A stretch of 64,000 nucleotides of DNA. Source: Anabaena sp. UHCC 0187 (GTDB lineage Bacteria; Cyanobacteriota; Cyanobacteriia; Cyanobacteriales; Nostocaceae). The notes under the pieces were generated by a model, which was not told where the DNA came from, did no database searches, and was given only the letters and a program-made list of their open reading frames with translations. Positions 1 to 9,213 of the stretch are shown piece after piece. Each line of letters begins with the position of its first letter. The first letter of the stretch is position 1. The translations under genes and the position numbers were made by a program. The stretch is from the NCBI RefSeq assembly GCF_009712035.1, contig NZ_VILB01000014.1, positions 274,086 to 338,085 on the forward strand, in the 5' to 3' direction.

Positions 1-668
1 TTTTGAAGATAAGAATTTTTCTCATCCATAAAACTGGCATTCTATTTTACTCCCCCTGTATTTTTTCAATTAGATTTTACTGTTTTTTGATGTTTCTTTA
101 CTAGTTATGGCATATGCAAGCCATAAACTATTATTCAGTTTTTAAGATGTCATACCATGAAGTTTTTGTAAAAAATTGATTAGACCTTGTTAAAGGTTTT
201 TACATCAACTTGTTCAAAACGTCAAGAAATATTATTTTTTTTACTATTTCCGCGTGATAATACTTAAGCATTTGCACTGAAGACGCTCCTTTGATAAATG
301 CAATCTATAATTGTAGAAAAATTCACTAACTGGAGAAAACTTCAGTAAAGTCACTACAATATATGTATAGTTACATGAAAAAAAATCATAATCAGTAAAA
401 AAATCAGAAAATTTTTGGTGAATAATCACATACATGGGTAAAAATCACTGCAAAAAAGCCTGATAGCGGTGCAGGGAAAAGACAAGTACGCGTTAAAATC
501 AGATAATAATTTTCTCTACACCCCTAGACTCCTACACCTCCACACCCCTATTTTCCTAAAACTTCATACCCCAGATTTTAGACTTTAGCCTTCATTTCTG
601 CTATATGCTCAAACATAGCAGTTAAAATAATTGCAGTGTAATTCAGCTAAACTCTTACACCCAAATTT
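1..668. other. AT-rich region upstream of ndhM, no supported gene
   Basis: No convincing coding region is seen. The only long open frame here (minus strand, about 244-435) has Phe/Tyr/Cys-rich composition and no recognisable motif, and I treat it as noncoding. The last 100 bases must carry the ndhM promoter and leader, but I cannot name a specific promoter. Confidence 0.5.
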
Positions 669-1025
669 ATGGATAACCTGATGCTGCTCAAGTCCACAAC
701 CCGTCATATTCGCATTTTTGCAGCGGAAATGGACAAAGATGAACTAATTCCGAGTAATCATGTCTTGACATTAGATATTGATCCAGACAACGAATTCAAT
801 TGGAATGAAGATGCTTTGCAAAAAGTTTATCGCCAGTTTGATCAACTGGTAGAAGCGTCTAGTGGCGTGGATCTAACAGACTATAACTTACGTCGTATTG
901 GTTCAGACTTGGAGCATTATCTGCGATCGCTTCTACAAAAAGGCGAAATTAGCTACAATCTCTCCAGTCGCGTGACTAATTACAGCATGGGACTACCTCA
1001 AGTTGCAGTTGTAGAGAATCAATAA
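669..1025 (+). CDS. ndhM: NAD(P)H-quinone oxidoreductase subunit M
   Basis: Subunit of the cyanobacterial/chloroplast NDH-1 complex of the thylakoid membrane, which takes part in cyclic electron flow, respiration and CO2 uptake. NdhM is one of the subunits specific to oxygenic phototrophs and has no E. coli counterpart. The 118 residues match the family from near the start (LLKSTTRHIRIFAAE) through the conserved middle (LTDYNLRRIGSDLEHYLRSL) to the C-terminal RVTNYSMGLPQV, at the family's usual length. No membrane segment is present, which fits a peripheral subunit. An in-frame ATG at 681 would give the shorter MLLKSTTRH start seen in relatives, so the first four residues are uncertain. It stands alone, followed by a hairpin near 1143-1166. 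Confidence 0.95.
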   Translation: MDNLMLLKSTTRHIRIFAAEMDKDELIPSNHVLTLDIDPDNEFNWNEDALQKVYRQFDQLVEASSGVDLTDYNLRRIGSDLEHYLRSLLQKGEISYNLSSRVTNYSMGLPQVAVVENQ

Positions 1026-1142
1026 ACTGACTACATACAGCAGGATTTAGGAGTCAGAAGTCAGGAGTAAAACCCAATTTATCCTTGATTTTTGATAAAG
1101 ATTTTGGACTTTATTTACTTGGAATCTGCTGTATCTATCTAA

Positions 1143-1166
1143 CCCTGGCGAATTATATTCGCCGGG
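1143..1166. terminator. Hairpin downstream of ndhM
   Basis: CCC-T-GGCGAA, a 5-nt loop, TTCGCC-GGG: a stem of nine pairs with one bulge about 120 bases after the ndhM stop. There is no clear T-run, so it could be a terminator or a repeat-type hairpin. The 1026-1334 gap also holds an imperfect GGAGTCA-type heptamer run near 1050-1069 and no gene that I can support. Confidence 0.4.
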
Positions 1167-1334
1167 TATGTCAAGTTTTAGTGACAGCTTAAGAATTAGT
1201 TCTGCTATGGCTACATATTCCCACAACAATAAAAGTTATGATGAGGCTGTGGGTTGCCAAAAATATGCGCGGTATCAAATGCCGCTCCCAAATACTGTTG
1301 AAGAAAATGCCAATTGCTGATCGGTGGGAAAACT

Positions 1335-3503
1335 ATGGAAAATGATGCGGTAACGCTCTGCTGCCCAAATGAATATTGTCAATCTGCTAATCCCCTCACC
1401 CATAACTTTTGCCAGCAGTGTTCCACACCCTTACCGAAGCGTTATCTCTGGGCTGTGGGAGATGATCTCAACCATTGTCATCCTGGAGATATTTTAGCCG
1501 ATGCCTGCGGCGTGGGAAACTATCGCTATTTAGTTATTAATAAATCCATCCTTTTAGATCTCAAACCTGGTTTATTGCCCCAAATACCTGAGTTAGATAA
1601 TTTAGAAAAAATTAGACCTTACCTGAAACTAATTCCCTATCGTCTCCATATACCGCAAGTTTATGGAGTCCTAAATTTAAGCAATCAGCAAACCCAAACA
1701 GAAATATTACTATTAGAAAGACCACCATTATTAACTGATGCAACCATCACTAAAGCAAATTTATGTAGTAGTTTAGATACTGTTTGGAGTGAAGCTTCAT
1801 CAATCCGTCAAATCCATTGGCTGTGGCAATTAGCTAATTTATGGCAACCTTTAGCCCTAGAAGGAGTAGCATCTAGCCTTCTAGACCCCTATGTATTAAG
1901 AGTGGAAGGGGCATTGATTCGCTTACTAGAATTGCGTTTTGATGGAGAAAAATCCCCTAAATTATCTCAATTAGGAGAATTTTGGCAGCAACTGCTCAAA
2001 AATGCTCAACCAAATATTGCCTCATTTCTTCAACAAGTGTGTGAGTTTCTCATCCAGGGCGAAATTAACTCATCTGAACAATTAATTAAAGTTTTAGATC
2101 AAGGATTAAACCAATTAGAAAGATTCCAAACAACCACTATTAAAATCTATACAAAAACAGACTCAGGGCCAAGCCGCCCACGCAATGAAGATGCCTGTTA
2201 CCCCCCTAGCGATACTTTAATCAGTAAACCGCCCCAGCATAGTGCCATAGCAATTGTCTGTGATGGCATTGGTGGACATGAGGGCGGCAATGTGGCCTCT
2301 AACCTAGCAATTGAAACTATTCAGCAACAAGTTCAAGGACTGACTTCAGTTCCCTCCGAAAACATAGATCCCTCACTGCTACTTTCTGACTTAGAAGGAG
2401 CAGTAGCAGTTGTTAACGATAAAATCAGCCAGCGCAACGATAGCGAACACCGCCAAGGGCGACAGCGCATGGGAACAACCATCGTCATGGCTTTACCGAT
2501 TGCCCACGAAATGTATATTACCCATGTTGGTGATAGTCGTGCCTACTGGATTACTCGCCATAACTGTTATCAAGTTACTTTAGATGATGATGTTGCTTCC
2601 CGCGAAGTTCGTTTAGGTTATGCTCTTTACCGGGAAGCATTGCAACACAGTGGTTCTGGCTCATTAGTTCAAGCCTTGGGAATGAGTAAAAGTACCTCAC
2701 TGCATCCCACATCTCAACGCTTTATTATTGACGAAGATGCGGTTTTCTTACTCACATCTGATGGTTTGAGTGATTTTGACCGAGTAGAAGAATGTTGGGA
2801 AACAGAAATATTACCCATTCTTTCCGGGAAAACAAGTATAGAAAATGTTGCCCAAAGACTAATAGAAATTGCCAATACTAAAAATGGACATGATAATGTC
2901 ACCATTGCTTTAGTACATTATCAGGTCAAATACTCAGAACCAGATATCACAATTACAGCAGATATTTCTAACCTTTTACCCAGCACACAATTAGATCCAT
3001 TAGATCATCCGGTGAATGACGAGAGTTTGATTAATAATCAGAAAACTCAAGTCATTACGGAAAACAAGACTAGCAAACTTGCCCCAGTCCCACTCCAGTT
3101 GGTGATTATTTTAGGATTAACGTTATTAGCTGGTTTATTGGGATATTGGTTTAAACTGCAACTCAAATCACCAACAATAATTTCATCTCCGTCCCCATTT
3201 TCTAGTCAACCACCAACTGCGGCTACAGAAAGAACTTTAGAAAATCTCTCAACTACATGGGTAATTCAAGCAAATAGTTCTATAAATATAAATAATCAAA
3301 CTTTTCCTGCTCAAAGTTTTTTCCAAGTTATAGAGAAAAAAACTAATCCTAATGCTGCGGATAATCCAGAAGTGCGTTTGCGTCTCTGTCAAAAATCTAA
3401 TTCCGTAGCACAAACTCCAAAAACAGTCGAGTTGAACTTTTCTCAACTGCAAGATTTGGATATCTCTATTTTGCCATCAGATCAACCTAGTCCCTGTGAA
3501 TAG
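1335..3503 (+). CDS. Zinc-ribbon / PP2C-family protein phosphatase, membrane-anchored
   Basis: Predicted metal-dependent Ser/Thr protein phosphatase. An N-terminal zinc ribbon (CCPNEYC...FCQQC, first 30 residues) is followed by a roughly 220-residue region and then a PP2C domain at about 280-525. All key acidic motifs are present: RNEDA near 285, DGIGGH near 309, GDSRAYW near 398, LTSDGLSD, and GHDNVT near 518. A single hydrophobic segment (VIILGLTLLAGLLGYW, about 592-607) and a Ser/Thr/Pro-rich linker lead to a small C-terminal domain, probably outside the membrane. The 40-250 region (IRQIHWLWQLANLW, LLDPYVLRVEG, LIRLLEL) reads like a decayed kinase C-lobe; this is inference. I chose the ATG at 1335, preceded by GGTGGG, over a TTG at 1314. 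Next gene in the same direction: the CHAT-FHA protein, 170 bases on. Confidence 0.85.
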   Translation: MENDAVTLCCPNEYCQSANPLTHNFCQQCSTPLPKRYLWAVGDDLNHCHPGDILADACGVGNYRYLVINKSILLDLKPGLLPQIPELDNLEKIRPYLKLIPYRLHIPQVYGVLNLSNQQTQTEILLLERPPLLTDATITKANLCSSLDTVWSEASSIRQIHWLWQLANLWQPLALEGVASSLLDPYVLRVEGALIRLLELRFDGEKSPKLSQLGEFWQQLLKNAQPNIASFLQQVCEFLIQGEINSSEQLIKVLDQGLNQLERFQTTTIKIYTKTDSGPSRPRNEDACYPPSDTLISKPPQHSAIAIVCDGIGGHEGGNVASNLAIETIQQQVQGLTSVPSENIDPSLLLSDLEGAVAVVNDKISQRNDSEHRQGRQRMGTTIVMALPIAHEMYITHVGDSRAYWITRHNCYQVTLDDDVASREVRLGYALYREALQHSGSGSLVQALGMSKSTSLHPTSQRFIIDEDAVFLLTSDGLSDFDRVEECWETEILPILSGKTSIENVAQRLIEIANTKNGHDNVTIALVHYQVKYSEPDITITADISNLLPSTQLDPLDHPVNDESLINNQKTQVITENKTSKLAPVPLQLVIILGLTLLAGLLGYWFKLQLKSPTIISSPSPFSSQPPTAATERTLENLSTTWVIQANSSININNQTFPAQSFFQVIEKKTNPNAADNPEVRLRLCQKSNSVAQTPKTVELNFSQLQDLDISILPSDQPSPCE

Positions 3504-3525
3504 GCAATAGCAACAAATAGGAATT

Positions 3526-3675
3526 TTACCAATCAACAAACTCGCTAAATTGTAAAAAACCTGAAATAATACAGATAATAATCATAATAAACAACAGCAA
3601 AAATACTTGCTTGTCGAAATTTCTGCCTAGAATATCTGTATCTGTGTTTTGAACGTTTAGTTTCCACCAATCCAT
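3526..3675 (-). CDS. Possible small single-pass membrane protein (49 aa)
   Basis: A 49-codon frame beginning MDWWKLNVQNTDTDILGR with a strongly hydrophobic stretch (VFLLLFIMIIICIISGFL) and a short polar tail ending EFVDW. The layout of a polar N-terminus, one helix and a short tail is protein-like. It lies head-to-head with the CHAT-FHA gene, and the two ATG codons overlap on opposite strands if the CHAT gene starts at 3674. No family is recognised. It may equally be a chance frame, because there is little room for two promoters. Confidence 0.35.
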   Translation of the reverse strand: MDWWKLNVQNTDTDILGRNFDKQVFLLLFIMIIICIISGFLQFSEFVDW

Positions 3676-5296
3676 GTCCAGCCCGAATTTGGCGATGCCT
3701 ACGGCGAGTATAGCTATCGCCCGTCTAGTAAATACTGGCACAGATAACTTCGCCATTTGGGTAGTTAAAGCACCCTATCCTAGTGGCTATGTTCTCCGTG
3801 ATTGTGTTTTCTCCGCTGAACTTAATCAAGTTTGGCGAGAATGGCAGCAAATGTTTGCTGGTCATAGTCCTTTGGATATTACTTCCTTGCCAACTTCTCC
3901 ATCAGCTACCTTACCCTTAGCTGTAATTTCATCGGCTCAAGGTCAAAGTAAAAGTCCTTATAGTAGCCGTCTGATGCAATCCTTGGGCATCAATTTATGG
4001 CGGTGGATATTTGATGGGGCGATTCTGGGTAGTTGGGAACGGAGTCGCGGTATGGCCATGGGTCAACAGACTCAATTACGCTTTCGGTTAGAAATTCGTG
4101 ATCCTGATCTGATTGCCTTACCTTGGGAAATTATGCAGCCGGAAGCTGGACAATCAGCCATATCTCTTTCCCAAGATGTTTTATTTAGTCGTACCATCAG
4201 TGAAGTTGAACCCTTGCCAGAATTGCGAACTGACCGGGCTTTAAGTATTTTGTTGGTGTTAGGACATGATCATAAATTACAACTAGATCAGGAAGCATCC
4301 TTACTGAAAAAAACATTGTTAGAAGGTCGTGGTGGGGGCAAAACCAATTCGGGATATGCACCTTGTACGGTGAAAACACTCTTGCAACCGACAGCACAAG
4401 AGTTAATTCAGGAGTTAGAAACCAAGGCTTATAATGTTTTCTTTTATGCCGGACATGGAGTACCAGACCCGGATGGAGGCTTATTATTTTTAGGAAATGG
4501 ATTCAACATTAATGGGATAGAATTAGCTCAAGTCTTAACTCGTACAGGTGTCAAACTTGCAGTTTTTAACGCCTGTTGGGGGGCGCAACCAGCGGCAATT
4601 AATCACCAAGCTATACTTGCTAGTAGTTTGGCAGAAGTGCTAATTCGCCATGGTGTACCGGCTGTGTTAGGGATGCGTGATGAAGTTGCTGATGCAGAAA
4701 GTCATAGTTTTATTCAAACTTTTGCGTCAAGCTTGCGATCGCGTAAATCAATTGATGAAGCGGTAGCAGCAGCCAGGCAAGAACTGTTAACACTGTATAA
4801 ATTCAATCAACCAGCTTGGACATTGCCAGTTCTCTACCTCCATCCTGATTTTGATGGAGAACTGATTAAAAGCGTAGATGAAGGCATTACAGAACTACCA
4901 GATCCGGCAATTTTTGGCATAGATACCCCTGTAAATACAGCTTATGTGCGATCGCTCTCACCAGGAGGGAAAACTTGGTTGTTACGTTCTGGTGTTACCC
5001 GTATCGGTCGCACGAAAGATAATGATATTGTCATCCCCGAAATTTATATTTCCAAACGGCACGCGGAAATTTTATGTCGAAATACTCTCAATGAAACTAC
5101 ATCTAGTACAACTTATTACCTGCAAGATTTCTCTACCTATGGAACTACCTGGTATTTAAGCCCCAACGGTTGGCAACAAATTCTGCGGGAAGAAGTAGCT
5201 TTAGTATCGGGAATGCAGTTTATGTTTGGGAGTTCTAAAGGTGAAATTTGGGAATTTATTCGGGAAGAATACAGCAGCAATGATGCAGATCCTTGA
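3674..5296 (+). CDS. CHAT domain protein with C-terminal FHA domain
   Basis: Predicted caspase-like (clan CD) cysteine protease coupled to a phosphothreonine reader. The CHAT domain covers about 185-415. Its His lies in FFYAGHG (H261) and its Cys in FNACWG (C301), the expected catalytic dyad, followed by the usual VPAVLGMRDEV and LPVLYLHP strands. The FHA domain at about 430-525 carries IGRTKDNDIVIP, SKRHAEI and DFSTYGT, so the phosphopeptide-binding loops look intact. No signal peptide or membrane segment is seen. CHAT proteases act as effectors in known bacterial cell-suicide and defence systems; this role here is inference. It lies between the PP2C gene and the 212-aa gene on the same strand. 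The start is uncertain: ATG 3674 or ATG 3695. Confidence 0.88.
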   Translation: MSSPNLAMPTASIAIARLVNTGTDNFAIWVVKAPYPSGYVLRDCVFSAELNQVWREWQQMFAGHSPLDITSLPTSPSATLPLAVISSAQGQSKSPYSSRLMQSLGINLWRWIFDGAILGSWERSRGMAMGQQTQLRFRLEIRDPDLIALPWEIMQPEAGQSAISLSQDVLFSRTISEVEPLPELRTDRALSILLVLGHDHKLQLDQEASLLKKTLLEGRGGGKTNSGYAPCTVKTLLQPTAQELIQELETKAYNVFFYAGHGVPDPDGGLLFLGNGFNINGIELAQVLTRTGVKLAVFNACWGAQPAAINHQAILASSLAEVLIRHGVPAVLGMRDEVADAESHSFIQTFASSLRSRKSIDEAVAAARQELLTLYKFNQPAWTLPVLYLHPDFDGELIKSVDEGITELPDPAIFGIDTPVNTAYVRSLSPGGKTWLLRSGVTRIGRTKDNDIVIPEIYISKRHAEILCRNTLNETTSSTTYYLQDFSTYGTTWYLSPNGWQQILREEVALVSGMQFMFGSSKGEIWEFIREEYSSNDADP

Positions 5297-5372
5297 GTTA
5301 ATTATTTTACGGAAATCTAATTCTTCAGGTTGTAGCTGTCAATAAGACCAATGAAATAATAGTGAGAGAAAA

Positions 5373-6011
5373 ATGAAAAATCCAATTAACGACTTAAATA
5401 CTTTAAATATTCTCCCATCGAATATAGATTTAGAATTCCTAGAAACATTACTAGAACCTGAAGATACTACTTATCCCTGGAATCTGGCTGATGAAGCCTC
5501 AGACGCTTATTTTCATCATCTAGAACTACAGTTTGGTTTACAGGATTTCTTAGACGCAGAACCAATGACAAGTTCAGAGAATTTTTACCACAATCTAGAT
5601 ATAATTTGGGATCAAGTTCCTGTTTTTGAACATCATAATATTAGTAAAAATACAGTTAATTATCTTCAGAAAGCTTTGCAAAATGCTTTTTCGGTTATCC
5701 CTGGAGTTTTGCTGACTGCTATCGCTGAAAAAGCTTCTGAAGTCTTTATTCTTGAACAATCAGCCAGTGAGAAACTAGTGGAATGTGTGCAATCTTTATT
5801 ACCCAGTTGGGAAGTAGATGATTTATTAGTTTTAGCTCGTCCTTTTGCCTACTCTATGCGAAGTAACGAACCACATACATTAACATCTATAATCAGAGAT
5901 TTTGAACATCGAGATTGGGCAAGTTTATCAGAAATAGAACAAGCAAAAGTTAGTTTAGCGATCGCTGATTATGCCCTCCAATATCTCTCTAAATGTGATT
6001 CTCAACCCTAG
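5373..6011 (+). CDS. Uncharacterised 212-aa acidic helical protein
   Basis: I do not recognise a family. The first 70 residues are acidic and low in Lys/Arg. The rest is predicted helical from its pattern (VNYLQKALQNAFSVIPGVLLTAIAEKASEV; SEIEQAKVSLAIADYALQYLS). No signal peptide or membrane helix is seen. It starts 76 bases after the CHAT-FHA stop on the same strand, with GTGAGAG just ahead of the ATG, and so is likely co-transcribed with it. It converges on the coiled-coil membrane gene across a repeat at 6021-6094. Being wedged between the CHAT-FHA and tubulin-like genes makes an accessory or adaptor role possible, but nothing in the sequence shows it. Confidence 0.7.
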   Translation: MKNPINDLNTLNILPSNIDLEFLETLLEPEDTTYPWNLADEASDAYFHHLELQFGLQDFLDAEPMTSSENFYHNLDIIWDQVPVFEHHNISKNTVNYLQKALQNAFSVIPGVLLTAIAEKASEVFILEQSASEKLVECVQSLLPSWEVDDLLVLARPFAYSMRSNEPHTLTSIIRDFEHRDWASLSEIEQAKVSLAIADYALQYLSKCDSQP

Positions 6012-6020
6012 TTTTTATTT

Positions 6021-6094
6021 GAATCAGGATGTACAGGATTTAATAAATTTCTTAATCCTGTTCATCCTTTGATCCAGAGTATCCTGATTTAGAC
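6021..6094. repeat. MITE-like dispersed repeat, copy 1
   Basis: The segment begins GAATCAGGATGTACAGG and ends ATCCTGATTTAGAC, so the ends form an imperfect hairpin. A second copy in the same orientation lies at 14092-14160. The inner parts agree closely (AATTTCTTAATCCTGT-CATCCTTT-ATCCAGAG-ATCCTGATT-AGAC). The two copies bracket the minus-strand tubulin-like/vWA module. In this convergent position the hairpin could also stop transcription from both sides. Confidence 0.75.
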
Positions 6095-6138
6095 AATTTA
6101 ATTTTGAACATCCTGGATAAATTGCTGATCATAAAAAG

Positions 6139-9100
6139 CTAATTCAAAGGATTGTACTTTAAGAGTAACTTATCTAAAAGCTTACGTTCATAAGTAGTTA
6201 AATCTGGTGCTGAAGCTGTGAATTCTTCTACTTTCTCGTAAATCATATCTGGTTCAAATCTTTCTATATCATCTTGAAGTTGATCGTATATTTCCTGAAG
6301 AGTAAATTCAGTTGCTAAAGCCAAAGCAATTTGTTTACGATCTTTACCTAGTAATTGAGTTTTTAACTGAGTTTGCAAATGATAATGACCTTGAGAATTT
6401 TTGGCTAATATATCAAGGGAAAGAGATAAAAGCAAAGTTTTATAGGCTTCTTCTAACTCTCTATTTGCACCTATTTCCTCTGGAACTAAATCGGGAATAT
6501 GATCTTCATTCTCGATTTTTTCACTTTGACTCTGTTCATAACAGTGACGATAAAATTCAATTTGACTGAGAAAATAAGCAGGAAAGCCTAAATGACGAGT
6601 CAATAAACATAATCTTTGTTCATCTTCAACTACTAAAGTAGTTAAACTCCGATGAAAACGACTATAAAAACTAATCATTTCTTCTTTATCTTTAGCACCT
6701 ACCCAAAGATTAATTTCTTTTTGAGAAGCAGAATTTAAGTTAGTTTCAATATCCTGAAGTCTCACCAATAATTTAGAACTATCATAAAGTTGATTTAATC
6801 GTTGAGTGCGCGTGTTTTCGGGAATTATATCTGCTTGTTTTAATAATTCTCCAATTGACAAATTACTCAAATTATCAAATTCCTGTCTAGCAAAGGATAT
6901 CAGTTGATTTTGAAATTCTGCGGCTGATATTTGCCAAGATTGAGAACGGCTGATTTGTTCCTGTGTGAATTTATTCGTTGGTAAATTTGATAATACATAA
7001 TAATCATCAATATCTTTGTTAGTTAATACAGTCAGTCTAATATCAGAGAAATAAGTATTAGCTTGCTCTCGTTGAGTTAATAAATCGTTGTGAATTTGCG
7101 AAAAATTACTGATGGTTTGGCGTAACTTTTCTCCATATTGTTTTGCTGTTTTAATTAAATAATTTAAGGTTTCAAGGCGAAGATTTTGGGCATAAAGATC
7201 ATATTCTAATTTTAATTGTTCATTATAGCTACGACGCAATTCTACCGCATTAGCTTTTAAACTACTTTCTAAGCTTTTAATTCTTTTCTTAATCTGTTGG
7301 ATAGGTTCGCGGATAGTAGAACTATACTTAATCCAAATTGTACCCAAGTAAGTCAATACAGCTATAAATATCCACAATAAATAATTAACTAAGTTCCCCC
7401 AAAAATGTTTTAATAAAAGCCATAGTATTGATTGACTGAAAATACCCAATAAAACAACTAAACCTACAAGGATAAGTAAAACTAAAGTAGGATAAACAAT
7501 CAAATACTTATTCCGAAATTCAGTTTCTTTTGTGAGTATTTGGTCGAGTTTATCTGTAGCAGTTTCAATTTCCTTTTCTAAAAAGTTTAGCTGCTTTTCT
7601 ACGCTGTCAATATTTTGTTTTACTTGATCACGAGCGCGTTCAACTGCTGTAATCCGAATTTGACGAGCTTGTTCAATTTCTGTATTCACAGCTTGACGAT
7701 ATTCGGAAATTGTATTTTCTAGCTGTTTTTGAGTTGTTTGTAATTCCTCTAACAATTCTGAAGAATTAAGTTCAGCTAAACTTTCTTGTAATTGTTGCCT
7801 TTTTCCCCTTAAAGACAAAATTTGATTGAGTAAGTTTTGTGTTTTTTCTCTATTAATCGTTACTTCTAATCGAGAATCAAGAAATCCTTCAATACTACGT
7901 AATTCTGTAATCAGATTTTGTGGTTGTTCACTAATCGCATCAGTTTGTAATTCTAAATAAGAATAAGTGAGAATTTGTAATAATTTTACTGATTCATTTA
8001 AACCACTAGATGTAGTATCTGCATAATTACTAATTCTGCTATCTAAAAAGGATGTTAATATTGTTTGGACTTCTTTACTACAATTTTCTAGAGTCCGTTT
8101 GTATGTAAGTAGTTGTTGATTTTGAAATTGCCGATATGCACGTTGTAATTCTTTTCCGTATTCCTGAGCCATACCAGGACGCATATCAATACGCGGATTA
8201 AAATCTTGCCATACGGGTTTACCGTTATCTCGTTCTAATTGTAAAAAAGCATCGCTAAAGTCATCACTTAAAATAAATTCTTTAGCATCTAATAATAACT
8301 TACGGTTAGTTTCTGGTGTTGATTCTTGTTGTGGTAAAAACTGCTGTTTCATAATATCAGCAGCTAAGGCAGAACTCAAACGAGTAATCGCTATTTCTAC
8401 CGGAAAAATTAATTCTCCATAGCCAAAAGAACTATAAGCAGATATTTTACCGCGAACTTTATTTGTCCCAATTAAAACCCCAGCGGTATCTGGTTCAAAG
8501 TTGAGAAAACCAACAAAAGCATCTGCATAATTGGATAAATTATCTTTGAGTCCGCCACTTTGTCCATCAATTAACCAGCAATTGTCAAAAAGTAAGCCTT
8601 TTTGTTGGTTAGTCATTGTGAAATCAAGTTCTTTGAGAAACCCATAAGCAGCACTATAATCAGAATTATTCGCTGGTGAAAATAAGTCTGGTAACAGTAA
8701 TATAGCTTCTAGACTGTGGGGAATATCAACAAAGAATTTGCTAAATAACCACCGCAATAAACGAGATAATTCAAAAAATACACCTCTAGAAATCTGCTCT
8801 TTCGCTGATAGCATAAAATATATTCTATGCTGGTTGCTGATATCAATTCCTGCTCTTTTAGCAGCGTTTATTTCTGGAGAATTATAGCTGGCTGTGAGTA
8901 GTTCAATCAACAAAGATTGTAACTTGCTTGTCGCTTGTTTAAATTGTTTACGAATTTGATTTACAGAGTTTAATTGACTAGAAATTTTTTCTCTGTCGGA
9001 TTTTTCTGTAGGCATTGACTGTAACTTAGAATTAAAGTCAAAGTTAATACCATCCCAAGTCAAGGTATGAACTTGTAGTAAACTCGCTTGAATTGGGGAA

Positions 9101-9183
9101 TAACGTTCAAGTTGCTTTTGAATAGCTGCACAGAAAACAGCACTATAAGGATCGAGGGCAAAGATAATAGTTGGTTTAGGCAT
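6139..9183 (-). CDS. Large coiled-coil membrane protein of the tubulin-like module
   Basis: A 1014-residue protein with no family that I recognise. Residues 1-430 form a soluble region opening PTIIFALDPYSAVFCAAI. A long heptad-rich region (about 430-560; QQLQESLAELNSSELLEELQ and similar) leads into two adjacent membrane helices (about 562-585 and 594-612). A second coiled coil (about 630-720) and a helical C-terminal domain follow. Two close helices flanked by coiled coils would put both large domains in the cytoplasm, giving a membrane-anchored scaffold. It follows the tubulin-like gene by 30 bases on the same strand and is surely in its operon. Alternatives such as a chromosome-segregation or dynamin-like protein are not supported: I see no Walker A motif. 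Confidence 0.8.
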   Translation of the reverse strand: MPKPTIIFALDPYSAVFCAAIQKQLERYSPIQASLLQVHTLTWDGINFDFNSKLQSMPTEKSDREKISSQLNSVNQIRKQFKQATSKLQSLLIELLTASYNSPEINAAKRAGIDISNQHRIYFMLSAKEQISRGVFFELSRLLRWLFSKFFVDIPHSLEAILLLPDLFSPANNSDYSAAYGFLKELDFTMTNQQKGLLFDNCWLIDGQSGGLKDNLSNYADAFVGFLNFEPDTAGVLIGTNKVRGKISAYSSFGYGELIFPVEIAITRLSSALAADIMKQQFLPQQESTPETNRKLLLDAKEFILSDDFSDAFLQLERDNGKPVWQDFNPRIDMRPGMAQEYGKELQRAYRQFQNQQLLTYKRTLENCSKEVQTILTSFLDSRISNYADTTSSGLNESVKLLQILTYSYLELQTDAISEQPQNLITELRSIEGFLDSRLEVTINREKTQNLLNQILSLRGKRQQLQESLAELNSSELLEELQTTQKQLENTISEYRQAVNTEIEQARQIRITAVERARDQVKQNIDSVEKQLNFLEKEIETATDKLDQILTKETEFRNKYLIVYPTLVLLILVGLVVLLGIFSQSILWLLLKHFWGNLVNYLLWIFIAVLTYLGTIWIKYSSTIREPIQQIKKRIKSLESSLKANAVELRRSYNEQLKLEYDLYAQNLRLETLNYLIKTAKQYGEKLRQTISNFSQIHNDLLTQREQANTYFSDIRLTVLTNKDIDDYYVLSNLPTNKFTQEQISRSQSWQISAAEFQNQLISFARQEFDNLSNLSIGELLKQADIIPENTRTQRLNQLYDSSKLLVRLQDIETNLNSASQKEINLWVGAKDKEEMISFYSRFHRSLTTLVVEDEQRLCLLTRHLGFPAYFLSQIEFYRHCYEQSQSEKIENEDHIPDLVPEEIGANRELEEAYKTLLLSLSLDILAKNSQGHYHLQTQLKTQLLGKDRKQIALALATEFTLQEIYDQLQDDIERFEPDMIYEKVEEFTASAPDLTTYERKLLDKLLLKYNPLN

Positions 9184-9213
9184 AATGCCAATCTCAAATT
9201 ATTGAATAAAGGG

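Noticed and set aside
244-435. 63-codon minus-strand open frame
   Set aside because: AT-rich composition, no motif, no ribosome-binding site, and no neighbour to explain it.
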